Below are positions 11,141 through 24,131 of a stretch of DNA of 64,000 nucleotides, one piece after another. The notes under the pieces are model-generated. The model ran no database searches and was not told the DNA's origin. It saw nothing but the letters and a program-made list of their open reading frames with translations. The stretch is from Rebecca billardiae RCC1528 (taxonomy: Eukaryota > Haptophyta), in the NCBI GenBank assembly GCA_965240325.2, contig OZ251241.1:1302001-1366000 (forward strand), in the 5' to 3' direction. How positions within the stretch are numbered: the first letter of the stretch is position 1; each line of letters begins with the position of its first letter. Position numbers and translations under genes: made by a program.

Positions 11141-11803
11141 TAAGTAAAGTGCGATCTGGACGTCAGCTGGACGTGACATTAGTGTAACGGTTCGTTACGA
11201 GCGAATCGTACTCGTCTTCCCGGATCGCGTGACGTCCGGACTGGGCCACATCCGGATCGTCGGAGGTGACGTGCCCCGGCACGATGGGCGATGGCGGATA
11301 TGCGGGACGGCGCCTGCACGTGCCTCCGGACCCGCCTCCCGCTTGCTGCTCACGCAGTCAGCTGCGACCGTGGCGCATGATCGCAGAAGCAGTGCCGGCA
11401 GTACGGCCTGCATCAGCTAGTGCCGCGCCGTCGTGGCGCGCGCGGTACGGTTGCGCGTTTGCAGCGCTCGCCGGTCGGCGACGGCACGCGCGTGCGGCTC
11501 AGGTGTGTCAAATGCGGTCTCGTCGGCGCGCTTTCGCCTGCCACCTCGTGCACCCGTGCCGCCAGTTTCATCGTCTTCATGAGGACTGCTGCTGCTGTCG
11601 CCATCCGCTCTCCATCACCCCGAGTCGCCGGTCGCGCGGCGCGCGCGGTAGGCACTAGGCAGGGCGTACGGTCACTCACCCGTGCAACGGGTCAAGTGGC
11701 CAGAGTACGTCTGGTCGTTGGCTGGCACGGGCCGCAGCGCTAAAGCACCCTGCTGTCACACCCGACTCCTTCAGTACTCCGAGCTCCGCGGCACGACTCA
11801 CTC
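11141..11803. other. Intergenic, nothing recognised
   Basis: GC-rich sequence with short open frames on both strands. None has a recognisable domain or splice support. Confidence 0.4.
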
Positions 11804-11952
11804 GGCACGATCGCGGACGGGTCGGATCCGAGCTGATCAGCCAGAGTTGGACACGACAGTTTGGCAGCTACTAGTAGTAATTCCGATGCCAATGGCACGA
11901 TCGCGGACGGGTCGGATCCGAGCTGATCAGCCAGTTGGACATTTGGCAGCTA
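11804..11952 (+). repeat. Direct duplication of a ~60-bp segment
   Basis: The segment beginning GGCACGATCGCGGACGGGTC occurs at 11804-11870 and again at 11894-11952. The second copy lacks a few bases near its end. Its function is unknown. Confidence 0.75.
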
Positions 11953-12278
11953 GTTGTCAGACGGACGTCCGATTTGACGACCGGTGCCGGGTGCGGTCTC
12001 AGGTCCGCTGCTGTGATTGTGTGAATAAGTGTGAATGAGTCTCGCGGTCGCGCAGGCAGGGCGACGGTCGGACTATAATATAGCTTCAGTCATCTCAGAA
12101 CCGACTTCAACTGGCGAACTGCCACTACGGCGGAGAGCCGCGATTGCACGGCCACCGCGGGCCCCCAACTGCGTTGATTCTATGCAGAAAAGGACCGCGG
12201 AACGCGGTCATAATATATATACTAATTTCAGTGGTTCGTCATGCATCATCATCATTAATCGTCGCGTAGTTATTATTA

Positions 12279-12413
<135 letters not shown>

Positions 12414-12424
12414 CCGCCGCGTCA

Positions 12425-15400
12425 TCAGCTCGGGTGGTGGTGGTGGCGCCGGAAGCTGTCGCCGCAGTGATGGTGCCACCCGCCGTGCGCAGCGCCGAGC
12501 AGCGCGCCGGCGCCGTGCGCCTCGGCCGCGTCGCCGCGCGGGCCAGGCGCGCGCGGCGATCCTGCGCGCGGGCTCCCGGCGCGCGGGCTCCCCGAGCGGA
12601 ACATGCCGCCGAGCGCGCCGCCCCCGCCCTGCGCGCGCAGTGCCGCCACCACCTCCTGCTGCGCGCCGACCAGCTCCGCCAGCCCCTCCCTCAGCTCGCG
12701 CACCTCGTGGCCCAGGCTCTCCATCTCGGTCGTGAGCGCGCGCGTGCGCTCGCCAATGTCCTCCTGGCGGAGGCGGGGCGGGGGCGGGGCGGGGGGCGGG
12801 CGGGCGAAGCGTGAGGTGCTGCGCGGCCGTCGAGAGGCGCGCGCGCGCGCACCTTGAGCGAGTTGAGCTGGCCCGGCCACGCGGACGCGGACGAGCGATT
12901 GCGCGCGACCGTGCGCAGCACGTGTGTCCACGCCGTGCGCTCGGCGGTGCGCGCTCTGTAGAAGGGCGTCATCAAGTTGTAGTAGCCGAGGGTGAGCCGG
13001 CCGCGCAGCCGCATCTCCGCCACCAGCCGCTGCTCCTGGATCATCGCGTAGCTGCGCGCGCGCGCGCGGCGGCGGGCGGCGGCGACGTCGGCAGGTGGCA
13101 GGTGGCTCACGGCGGCGCGTGCCGCGGCGCACGAGCGCTCGCGCGCGCGCGCGTGGCGCAGCGGGCGGCTGCGCGCGCGGCGCACGCCGCGCGGCCGCGC
13201 GCACGAGTCGCCGAGCAGCGCGATGAGCGCGTTGAGCATGATCACGCCGATGGCGATCATGAACATGACCCACACCAACTTGGCCAGCCGCGCGGCGTAC
13301 GCGTCGTCCAGCACCGTGATCTCGAACTCGCCTGCGGCGGCGCGCGGCGGCGGCGGTGGTGCGCGGCCGCGGCAGCAACGCGCGTGCGCCGGGCATGCTC
13401 GTTTGGTGGCGCGCGGCGCGGCGGGGGAAGCGCGCGGCGGCGCACGCCCGGCGGCGGCCTCGGCGCGCGCGCGCGCGAGAGAGAGAGCGCGCGCACCGAA
13501 CAGCCCCATGCCGAACGTCGAGAGGAAGGCGGAGGGCAGGTCTCGGAACAGCGCCTGGCCGTCCACGTCGTCCGCGCCCGCCGCCGCGTCTCGCGCGAGC
13601 ACGGCGCGCAGCAGCCGGCGCTCGGCCGGCGTCGCGGCGGGGTCGTCGGCGGTGGGCCTGGCGTCGGCGGCGGCGGGCGCGCTCGCGCCGAGCCCGCCGA
13701 TGAGCAGCATGAAGGCCTGGCCGAACGAGTAGAGCGCGAGCGTGACGATGAGGAAGAAGCCGCGCATGTCCTCGACGTTCTGAAGCAGCACCATCACCAG
13801 CCAGCCGGTCAGCTCAAACCCCTGCATGCGCTGCAGCATCTGCACGCCGAGGCAGAGGCTGCCGCCCGCGAGGAGGACGCGCGCCCAGAGCAGCGGCGCG
13901 CCCTCGTACGCGCACGCCTCGTCGGGCCCCGCCCCGCCCGCGGGCAGCGCCGCGTACGGCAGCGCGCGCGCGCACGAGCGCTCGAGCAGCACCGCGGCCG
14001 CGGGCAGCACGGCGCCGCACACGTCCAGCCAGTTGAACGGGTTGAGCACGTACGAGGCGAAGCCGCGCTCGTACCAGAAGGAGGCGCCAAACTGCATGGC
14101 CTCGCCGAGGAGCGCGAGAGCGGACATGAAGAGCAGGCCCCAGCCGCCGAGCGACGCCGCCGCGTCCAGGTCCCACTCGAGCACGTCCGCGCGCGCGAGC
14201 GCGGCCAGCTCGGCCGCCGCGTCGTCCTCCGCCGCGGCCGACTCGAGCGCGCCCTCGCCCGCCCACACGCGCGCGAGCGCCGCCCAGGGCGAGGCGCCGC
14301 TGGGCGCGTCGGTGCGGTGGCCGCCGACGACGAGCGAGGCGTACGCAGTGAGCGTGCCGCAGTGCACCAGCGTGATCGCCGCGTTGCGCATGTGCACGCG
14401 CCAGAACATCGAGCTCCACTGCGTCGCGATCACCGCGCGCATCGTCGGGTTGTCCAGCGCCGCGCGCGAGTCGAGGGACAGCAGGGCGGCGAGCGGGCGC
14501 GGCGAGCCGAGGTAGGGCACGGCGACGCGCAGCGGGAGCACGTCGACGCCGATGCGCAGCGGCGCCTCGCCGCTCGTCGGCGCGGGCATGCACTGCGCGA
14601 ACGGCGCGATCACGCGCCGCTCCAGCCAGCCGCGCACGCCGCCGGCCGCTCGGTACGAAGCGGACGTCGACACGATCTCCGCCTGCACGCGCGCGTACGT
14701 GGCCGGCGCGATGCGGCCGGCGGTCTGCAGCGCCGAGCGGCCGGTGTCGGCGATGGAGAGGCGGCGGCGGGGCTTGGCGGCGGGGGGCGAGCCGGCGCGC
14801 CTGAGCCCGCCGCCGAGCGCCTCGCCCGCGTGCCCGTCCCCGCGCGGCGAGCCCTGCTCCGAGCCCATGCCGCCGGCTGTGAGCAGTGCGTTGTCGGAGT
14901 CGCGCGCCGGGTCGTCCGCGAGCGCGAGCGCGCGCGCCTCCTCCGCCGCCGCGTCCGCGTCGGCGCGGCTCCAGCGCGCGGCGCGCGCGCGGCGCGCGCG
15001 GCGGTACTTGGAGAGGTCCGGGTCGTACTCGAGCCAGATCGTCGTGCCCGCCCCGCCCGGCGTCGCGTGCTGCGTGCTCAGCTCGTCCTGCGTGAGCGCG
15101 CTCCCGTCGGCGTTGCACGCGACCGCGACGGCCGCGCCCGAGCGCTCGAGCGGCAGCGCCTCGAGGAAAGAGACGACCGCGCCGCCCATCTTGAGGTGGA
15201 TGATGCGCGGGACGAGCGAGCGCGCGATCACGGCGCGGAGGGAGAGCGGCGCGCGCGCGCCCGCGAGCAGCAGCACGTGCAGCGTGCGCGTGTCGCGCAG
15301 CCGCATCGCCACGTCGAAGGTGGGGTGCAGCCCGCGCGCGCTCGGCAGCACGGACAGCGCGGGCGCGCGCTCGCACACGGCCGCGACCGCGGCGCGCTCG

Positions 15401-15780
15401 GCGCGCGCGGCGAGCACGTCGAGCGGGCGCGCGGTGGTCTCGCCGCGCGGGAGGACCTGCAGCTCGGACTCGCCCGCCGGCAGCACGTTCAGCCCGATGC
15501 GCGGGTGCGCGCCCACCAGCGCCGCCATCGCCGCCGCGCGCGCCGCCCACGCCTCCGCCGCGCCCAGGCCGGCCGACGGCGCGAGCGGCGCGCCGCGGCG
15601 CGCGCCCGCGCCGCCCGCGCCGCCCGCCGATGCGGACGGCTCGGCGCCGCCCGCGCCGCCCGCGTCGCGGCGCGTGCGCAGCGCGCGGAACGCGCCCGAC
15701 GTGTGCTGCCGCCCGCGCGCCGCCGCCGTGAGCATGGAGCGCGAGCTCGAGTGCCGCCCCATGCCGCCATGCGACTCGGA

Positions 15781-15816
<36 letters not shown>

Positions 15817-18800
15817 GCCGCCGCCACCGCCGCCCGCGCCACCGCCGCCCGCGCCACCGCCGCCCGCGCCCACCGCCGCGCCGAGCGCGACGGGCGGCGT
15901 GACGCGCAGCATCGGCGCCGCGTCGATGGGCTCGAGCAGCCCCGAGCGCGAGCCGTCCACCACGTGCACGAACACGCGGTCCGACGCGTCCGCCAGTGTC
16001 GAGCCGTCGGCCGAGAGCGAGAGATGCGCGGGCGCGCGCGCGCGCGCGCCGCCCGCGCGCGAGAGGACGAGCCCAGACTCGGCGTGGAGGACGAGGATGG
16101 CGCCGCCGCGCGTGCCGACGGCGAGGGTGACGTCGTCCGGCGCCCAGCACACCGCCGTCGCCCAGCCGTCCAGCGGCACCACCAGCGTCGCCTCGAGGCT
16201 GTCAGGGTCGACGAGCGCGAGTGTGCGCGCGCCGCCGGCCGCGAGGAGGTGGCCGCGGTGCGAGAGCGCCGCCACGCTCGCGCGCCGCGCGCCGAGGGCG
16301 TGCATCAGGTCGGCGGTGCAGACGCGCAGCCGGTCGTGCCGCGCGATGGCAGACGGGCCGAACGGCCGCCACGCGTGCCGCGGGAACGCGCGGTGCAGCC
16401 GCAGCAGCCAGCCCTCGCCGCGCGGCCGCTCGGCCAGGATGCTCACGCGCACGTCCGACGACGACGCGTCCGCGGCCGGAGGGCGCGTCACGCGCGCGTT
16501 GGCGGGCAGGCCGCCGATTGACATGGCGCGCGCGCGCGCGGAGAAGCCGCGCGCGCTGGGCGGCGTCTCCGGCGTGCGCGGCCGCGCGCCGAGCGAGATG
16601 CCCGGCACGCCGCTCTCCCTGCCGTCGGAGCGGGCAAGTGCCGCCCCGAGCAGACCGAGCCGCTGCTCGTCGCCCGAGCCGCCGCCGCCGAGGCCGGCGC
16701 GTGCGCCGAGGACGCTGCCCGCGCGCTCGGCGGAGGCGGGGAGCACCGAGCAGATGGCGACGCGCTCGGCGAACGCGATCGCGAGCCGCGAGCCGTCGGC
16801 GGACCAGCGCAGCCCGCCGTCGTCCACCTCGCCGGACTCGGGTGTGCCGTGCACGTCCGCCACCGAGCTGAACGCGTCCGGCACGAACGGCGCGGACGCG
16901 CGCCTGAACGCGCCGCTGCCGTGCGCGGAGGAGGCCGGCTGGTGGGAGTGGGAGTGGCCGCCGTGGTGGAACGACGCGCTCTGCTGCTGCGCGGAGCTGA
17001 ACGAGGCGGCCAGCCCGAGCACGGGCGGCAGCGCGAGCATCGCCCGCGCCGTCGGCGACGCGGACGCGCGCGTCGTCCGGCGCGTGGCGCTGCGCGCGCC
17101 CGCCGCGCCGTGCCCGGTGGCCGGGACGCGCCGGACGATACTCACGTGGGTACCGTTCCCTATCGCCAGCATCGTGCCGTCGGGCGACCACGCGAGCGCC
17201 GTGACCACCAAGCCGCGCTCGATCGTGGTCTGCGCGGTGGGCGGCGCAAGCGGCTGCGCCGCGCCGCCGTCGCGCCCGGCGCCGTCCGCGCCTGCTGCCG
17301 CGGCCGCGCGCTGCTCTGCCCCAGCCCCCGCCGCGCCGCCGTCGGTGGCAGCGGCGCCCGTGGCACCGGCGGCGCCCTGCCCGGCGGCCGCCCCGTCCGC
17401 CGCCGGGCCGAAGAGGATGTGCACCTTGTCCTCCGCCGCGTACGCGAGCGCGCGGCCGTCGGGCGAGAGCGCGAGCGCGCCGACCATCCCGCGCACCGCG
17501 CTGCTGCCGTGCAGCGAGGACACCCACAGCCGCTCGCGCGCGGGCTGCAGCTCGTGCAGGCGCACCCTGCGGGCACGCGGGCGCGCGGCGCGCGCAAGAG
17601 CGCGCGGGCGCGGCGCGGCGGCGCGGCGGCGCGCGGCCGTCAGCACGCGCCGCGCGGCAACGGGGCGGGAGCGAGTGCGAGCGCGCGCGCGCGCTCCTCC
17701 GCCCGGCGCGCAGCCGCGCGTGCCGCGGCGCGGCGCTCCGCGCGCGCACTCGAACGCGCTCTTGACGAGTAGCCACCGCCCGTCCGGCGTGAACGCCGCG
17801 CGGAGCCTCGGCGTGGCCGACTCCGAGTCTGTGAGGTCGGAGACGATCGCGCCGTCCGGCCACGACAGCAGGAGCAGCCGCGCGCCGGTGCTCACGGCGA
17901 GGTGCGAGCCGTCGGGCGCCCACGTGACCGTCGCGCTCCCCGGCGGCAGCGGCACCTCCGCGTGCACGCCCCAGTGCGGGTGCCCGTCCAGCACCATCAG
18001 CGTGTGCTCGCCCACGCCCACGCACGCCAGCTGCGCGTCGGTGGGCGAGAAGGCGAGGGACGCGACGATGCCCGCGCGCTCGAGGGAGGCGAGGGGCTCG
18101 AGGTGGCGCGAGCCGGCGGAGGTGGGCGGCGCGTGCGACGCGGACGGCTCCGCGCCGTCCGCCGGCAGCGCGCCGCCGCCCCGCGCCGCCGCCGCCGAGC
18201 CGGGCAGCAGCGCGTACACGGCGACGCGATGCCCCGCGCCCATCGCGAGCATGTGCCCGGCGTGCGACCACGCGAGCGCGGACGGGCTGAGGCGGCCGAG
18301 GGCGGTGAGGTCGTGCAGCGCGAGGAGGCGGCGGGAGGCGTCGAACACCGCGATCGAGTGGTCCGCCGCGCCGACCGCGAGCCGCGCGCCGTCGTCGGAG
18401 AGCGCGAGGCAGAGCACGGCCGAGCTGCGCTGCAGGTGGCCGCGCAGCCGCCTCAGCGTCTTGTCGTAGAGCCACACGTCGACGGTGCCGGGCACGAAGG
18501 CGACGACGAGCTCGCCGCCGCCCGAGATGGCCACGCGCGTCGGCCCGGTCACGGGGAGCGACGTCACCTTGATCGCCGGCTGCGCGTGCCGCAGCGTCTC
18601 GACGGCGATGACCGCTAGCTTGCCCCCGCGAGAGCCGAGCACGACGTGCGTGCCCCTGGCGGAGAGGTCCATCGAGAAGAGCATGCCGATGGACGGGTCG
18701 ACGGCCGCGGCGAGCGTGCTGCTCTCGTCCCGCTCGGTGCGCTCCGCGCGGCGCACGATCGGCGCGTTGAGCGCGTCGAGCTCGTCGTCCTCGTCCTCGT

Positions 18801-18948
18801 CGATCGGCCGGCGCGGCGTCAGCTCGTAGTGCAAGCCGGGCTGCGAGCCGATTTGGTCGGGTAGCGACGGGGTGCGCCGACGCGACATGCGAAAGCGCAC
18901 GCGCGGCGACATCGACGACGTGCCCGACGGGAGGCTCGACGCCCGCAT
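12425..18948 (-). CDS. WD40-repeat / TRP-like cation channel fusion
   Basis: Five exons, 18948-17750, 17566-13497, 13331-13205, 13051-12853 and 12763-12425, give about 1,977 residues. All phases agree, and all four donors are GTGCGC. Residues about 85-1060 are WD40-type beta-propeller repeats ([50 protein letters not shown] and others), probably two propellers. A Gly run lies near 15780-15850. The ion-transport domain follows: S1 near 1460-1480, spans near 1540, 1575, 1630 and 1655-1690, a pore loop [15 protein letters not shown], and S6 [15 protein letters not shown] (about 1778-1800), which matches the TRP-family S6. A coiled coil ([19 protein letters not shown]) and a His-rich tail close the protein. 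It likely makes a membrane cation channel gated or assembled through the propellers; the ligand is unknown. Confidence 0.82.
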
Positions 18949-19217
18949 CACTGCGCTCTGAAATCAAGGCGGCGACTGCCCACGCTGGTCACGCCGGCAT
19001 CGCCCGGCCTGCTCGCGCGCGCAGAGCCGCAGAATACGAGCACTGGCGAGTGGGCAAGAGGAGCACTGCTGTGCCAAGGCTGTGCATGCCTCCCGTGCGT
19101 CCACCGGCTGGAATCTTGGCGTCAATCACGCCTTAACCAAGTGTGCACGTTAAAACATAGTAAACTGTAGCGCTCACCCCCTCGCCCGACGGCAGCGCTA
19201 AATCAGCCCGGGCCGAT

Positions 19218-21358
19218 TTAAGCTTATCTCAGCCCGGGCCGATTTAAGCGCTTAAATCGGCCCGGGCTGAGATAAGCTCGCGCGGAGCTTATCTCAGCCC
19301 GGGCTGAGATAAGCGCTTATCTCAGCCCAGCGGCTCGATCGACTTGGCCACCGTCGACTCGGAGCGCACGCCGTGCGGTGCAGCCCGCCCCCTTCATGGC
19401 TGCGCGCGCTGCTGTGTCTTCGGTGGCCACAGGGTGAAGTGGAAGTGCGCTGAGCCTGGTAACGGACGCCCAGCTCCGCCCACCCCCTTCTCCCTGGGCC
19501 GCCCCGCCTGCCCTTGCCCGCATCGGATACTTTGCTCGCGCAGGCCGTTCGCGCGTTGCGGCGTGTGCATGCCCACCTTGGCTTACTTGCCGGTAACGCT
19601 CGAAGCTGGATCAATCAATCATCGCGATCCCGTCAGATCGAAACGATCCCTTCGTGCGGCGCACTACTCTGCGCGTGGCTACTGGTTCAAGACCGAGCCC
19701 AGACCATGACAGGCTGACAGCCGTGGCGTGCCGGGCTCGCTGCGTCTGAAGTCTGGCACTCCGGCAGAGTAATACTCTGTCGACGGTCGTGGCGCCGCAG
19801 TTGGTGGGCTCACTGGCGCCGTCGCGCTCGCAGCTGTCGGCGCGCTTGGCGAGCACGCCAAGGTCGCCGCGCGCACCGTGGTCCGCGTGCACACAACGGC
19901 CGCCGCCCGCGCCGCAGCCGTCTTGCGCGCCGCGGCCGGCGAGCGCGCTGCGGCTGCCACGCGCGCTGCGGCCGGTAAGTGTATTACGGCGGCAGACCAG
20001 CGCGCCGCGTCCATCTCGCGCACCGCAGCCGTCTCGCGCGCCCGGCCGACCAGCGCGCTGCGCCCGTCGCGACCGTCGCAACCGAAGGCGAGTCGGCCTG
20101 GCGGTCGTGGCGGATCGAGCGTGCCGCCGCGGCTAGTGAGCGCGCCGCGGCCGTCGCGGATGGCGCGGCCGTGGCTTGCGCCGCCGCGACCGGTGAGCAG
20201 GCCGTGGCCAGCGAGCGCGCTTGGCGGTAGTGCTTGGGCACTTGGCGGCAACAGGCTGCAGGACAAGGGACAGCAGGCCGGCGCAGCGCGCCCCGGCGGC
20301 GCGCGCCGGCATGCCCGGCATCATATTCCGATATACTGTATACCACCGCCAACTATACCGTATACGACGACCAGACGATGACGAATCCTATACGACTACT
20401 GTCGTCCGGCGCCACTCAAGAGTCTCTCTGTCTCTATAATCTACTATACGTGAGCGCATGATCAGCCACGACCGCCAGGCCGACTCGCCTTCGGTTGCGA
20501 CGGTCGCGACGGGCGCAGCGCGCTGGTCGGCCGGGCGCGCGAGACGGCTGCGGTGCGCGAGATGGACGCGGCGCGCTGGTCTGCCGCCGTAATACACTTA
20601 CCGGCCGCAGCGCGCGTGGCAGCCGCAGCGCGCTCGCCGGCCGCGGCGCGCAAGACGGCTGCGGCGCGGGCGGCGGCCGTTGTGTGCACGCGGACCGCAG
20701 CGCGCGCGGCGACCTTGGCGTGCTCGCCAAGCGCGCCGACAGCTGCGAGCGCGACGGCGCCAGTGAGCCCACCAACTGCGGCGCCACGACCGTCGACAGA
20801 GTATTACTCTGCCGGAGTGCCAGACTTCAGACGCAGCGAGCCCGGCACGCCACGGCTGTCAGCCTGTCATGGTCTGGGCTCGGTCTTGAACCAGTAGCCA
20901 CGCGCAGAGTAGTGCGCCGCACGAAGGGATCGTTTCGATCTGACGGGATCGCGATGATTGATTGATCCAGCTTCGAGCGTTACCGGCAAGTAAGCCAAGG
21001 TGGGCATGCACACGCCGCAACGCGCGAACGGCCTGCGCGAGCAAAGTATCCGATGCGGGCAAGGGCAGGCGGGGCGGCCCAGGGAGAAGGGGGTGGGCGG
21101 AGCTGGGCGTCCGTTACCAGGCTCAGCGCACTTCCACTTCACCCTGTGGCCACCGAAGACACAGCAGCGCGCGCAGCCATGAAGGGGGCGGGCTGCACCG
21201 CACGGCGTGCGCTCCGAGTCGACGGTGGCCAAGTCGATCGAGCCGCTGGGCTGAGATAAGCGCTTATCTCAGCCCGGGCTGAGATAAGCTCCGCGCGAGC
21301 TTATCTCAGCCCGGGCCGATTTAAGCGCTTAAATCGGCCCGGGCTGAGATAAGCTTAA
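19218..21358. repeat. Near-perfect 2.1-kb palindrome inside the transposon
   Basis: Left arm 19218-20111 and right arm 20465-21358 are each exactly 894 bp and inverted copies of one another. I found only a couple of mismatches (for example near 19877). The spacer is 20112-20464. The outer ~110 bp of each arm are themselves tandem small palindromes of AGCCCGGGCT and TTAAGCGCTTAA type. Every open frame in one arm has a twin in the other (up to 156 codons, Arg/Ala-rich, unrecognised). They are more likely by-products of composition than genes. Confidence 0.92.
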
Positions 21359-22127
21359 CACAGCGCAGGATCGCCCGCCAGCCACGACCGTAAGCTAATT
21401 CGGCGAACCCATTAAAAAAATGCGATAACTGCCGACCCGGCTCCCTCGCCGGCAGTTGGACGCGGCCGGCGGACGGCCGGAGGCGAATTGGTCGAGCGCT
21501 TCGCGATGTCGTCGAAATCGCCCATCGCGCGACGAACGTCGCCAGCTGGCGTCGGCCTGGGACCGAGCGGCTTGGCTGGGCCGCGATGGTGCGTGCGCTT
21601 CAGCTGCGCAATACAGTTCCCCGCATTTGCGGCGCGGCGCAGGAATCGCTCCGCCGCATCCATCGTCCACCTGCACCCCGTTTGCACGCGCGGCCATGAT
21701 TTGAACATTCGCGCGCGCGAAGGCGCGCACAGCGCCGAGCCCCTTGGAGATGCGGGTCTGGCGAATAAGTGGCGATGGGCGGGATCGGAGTGTAGATGCC
21801 CAAAATGCGCATCACGTATCCTGCATCTGACGCGTTCACCATGCACGCGCGCCCTTTCTGCTGCTCGCCTGCATGTGGCCGCATCTGCCCGCCGCCGCGG
21901 ATCGCCGCGCGCGCAGACACTTGGCGTGAAAGAAGGGCGGGGAGAAGGACGTGCGAGGTCTAATGCCGCATACGAAGGGCCCCTCGATGCATTTTCACCG
22001 GTACACCAACCAGATCACACAGCAGAGCGTGCTCGCGCGGCAGAAGCGCACTGTTTGTGGAGCTCGCGCGAGGCGGTCGAGGCGGCATGGCAGGCGATGT
22101 GTGGGTCTGGTAGCGCTCTGGCGACGG

Positions 22128-22480
22128 CGATGAACGCGTTGCACGTCGCGCTCCTCGTTATCTGCATGTCCGCGTGCAGCGCCGCCCTCTTCGTCGCGCA
22201 GGTGCGCAAGATTCATGAGCGGCTGCGGCGTGACTCGGCGACGTGACCGGTCAGGGGCAAGCTGCTTACTGCTGTCGCCTGCAGTACCGTTCCTGAGAAC
22301 CCAGCCTTCCTCGGCCTCGACGCACGCGGCGAGCGCGCAGCCCTAGGCGGCGTGCCGAACAGACTTGGCCTGCTCGTTCAGCGCGGTCATCTCGCTCAAG
22401 TTCATGCACAACGGCGAGGTCGTACTTGCGCTCGTCAACCTCACCACGGCCGTGTCCGAGCCCAACGTGCAGCCCGTGAC
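22128..22480 (+). other. Possible exon fragments inside the transposon, unrecognised
   Basis: A frame ending at 22246 encodes a short membrane-span-like piece (MNALHVALLVICMSACSAAL...) followed by a charged tail. Another frame near 22390-22480 encodes FMHNGEVVLALVNLTTAV. Neither is a complete gene and I recognise no family. They may be captured or decayed host fragments. Confidence 0.2.
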
Positions 22481-23189
22481 GACCGTTGCCGCTCGGCGGG
22501 ACGGTCCGGCATCCCGTGTCACAGCTCAGCCGCTCTGTGCCCGGACCGCGCGGGCCGCGCGGCTCGCCGCCGTTGAAGCTCCGCCGCCGCCGCAGCAGCC
22601 AGCGCAGCAGTCGGCGGCGCGACGGCTGCCGCCGCTGCCGCCGGCGCCGCGGCTCGCTCGCTGCACGAGACAGACAGAAGTCGGCGCGCGCCACCAGTCG
22701 TCGCAGCGGTCCGTACCGGCGCGATCCTCGCGTGAGGCCATCATGAGAGCTGACTACGGGGACTCTCACTCGCCGCCGGGTCACAATGGCCGAGCGGCCG
22801 CGGCCGCGGCAGGGCGGGTCACCGGTGGCGCGGGTGCCAGTAGCTACCGCCCGGGTGCCAGTAGCTACTGGCACCCGGGGCCTAGCTAGTATCTATAGTA
22901 TAGCTACTGGCACCCGCGCGCCCGGGCCCGGCCGCGGCGTCACGCAGTCAGCACGGCTCACACTACGATGACCGGTTACTCAGCGGACTACCGGGAATCT
23001 GTCCGGTTGGACGTCGAGTTTCATTGCGGACTACGCGGCTGACCGCCCGACGATCGGCCGGCCCCGCGGCGGAGGCGGCAGCGGGCGCGGAGGCTGACCG
23101 GAGGCGCGGAGCGGGTCGGGCGCAGCTGACTCAGCAGCCTCCTCGATGACTCTCACGACGTACGGTCCTACTGGTCGATAACACGACTC

Positions 23190-24131
23190 TCACTTGGTCA
23201 GGCGACTGCTACTACAGTGAGCCGCGCGGGCCCGGGCTCGGACCGCGCGCACCGCCGGGCGCGGCTGCTGCCACAAGTCACGACTCAGCGCCGGACGATG
23301 ACCGGGACCGGGACTCAGTCCGACAGCTGCGTGGCAGGCCGTGACCGACGTGAACGGTGAATCCGACTCCGAGCTTTGAAGCACTTCATCACTGCTCGTC
23401 CGACTGGATGGCGCGGCTGCTCGCTGCTCGTGCGCCGCACCGCCGCCACCGCCTCCGCCGCGCTCTCGTGCGCGGAGGCTTGGCGCCGAGTCCTTCGCGC
23501 GCGAGCTCGAGCTTGCACGCGCCTGGGACGCGCGCCCACACCCCGCACGTGTCACCTCGTGCGCAGGAGCCAGGTCCGCTTCGAGCCGCCCAAGCTCCTC
23601 CGCGCCTTCCTCGCGCGCGGCAGCGCGCTCGGCCACGTGCGCGCGCGCCTCACGCCGAGCAGCAGCGGCAAGCGCGAACGCAGCGGTTTGCCGAGCAGGC
23701 TTGCTCGCGGCGGCATCGGCCGAGGCTGCGCGCCACTTGGCCTCGGCCACGCCGAGCAGCACCCTACGTGCAGCCATCGTCTCGGCGGCCGCCGCCGTCC
23801 GTTCGGCTGCTGCAGCGTGCTCCGCGTGCAGCTGCTTCTCGAGTCTCGGCACGGCGCTCAGCTCGCAGCTCTTGCGCACGTTCGCCTCCGACAGTTCGGC
23901 AACGTGGATCGCGAGCAGGTCGGCGCTGCCGTCCACGGCAGCAATGCTTGCCGCCGAGAGCTGCGTGCCGTGCGGCGGGCGCCGCGGCGCGGGCGGGCGG
24001 GTGGCGGGCGATGAGCGATGGGCCGGGCCAGCGATCGGCGTCTCGTCGACGAGTGCGGGCAGCTGGTGGCGAGCTCCGGCTTGCACGGGCAGCAGGGAGG
24101 TGGAAGGGTGAGGGCAGCGGGCAGTCGGCAC
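23190..24131 (-). pseudogene. Ala/Glu/Arg-rich coiled-coil-like frame, doubtful
   Basis: An open frame of 313 codons without an ATG at its 5' end. Its middle third (about 23600-23900) is helical Ala/Glu/Arg-rich sequence (for example LEKQLHAEHAAAAERTAAAA), the rest is low-complexity. It lies wholly inside the transposon. It could be a captured fragment of a host coiled-coil gene or a chance frame of GC-rich DNA. Confidence 0.22.

Noticed and set aside
12811-18469. Plus-strand open frames of 1,236 and 1,305 codons opposite the channel gene
   Set aside because: Shadows of the WD40-channel exons; sequence is low-complexity and lacks domains.
19294-21282. Paired open frames in both arms of the palindrome
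   Set aside because: Identical because the arms are copies; composition-driven and no family recognised.
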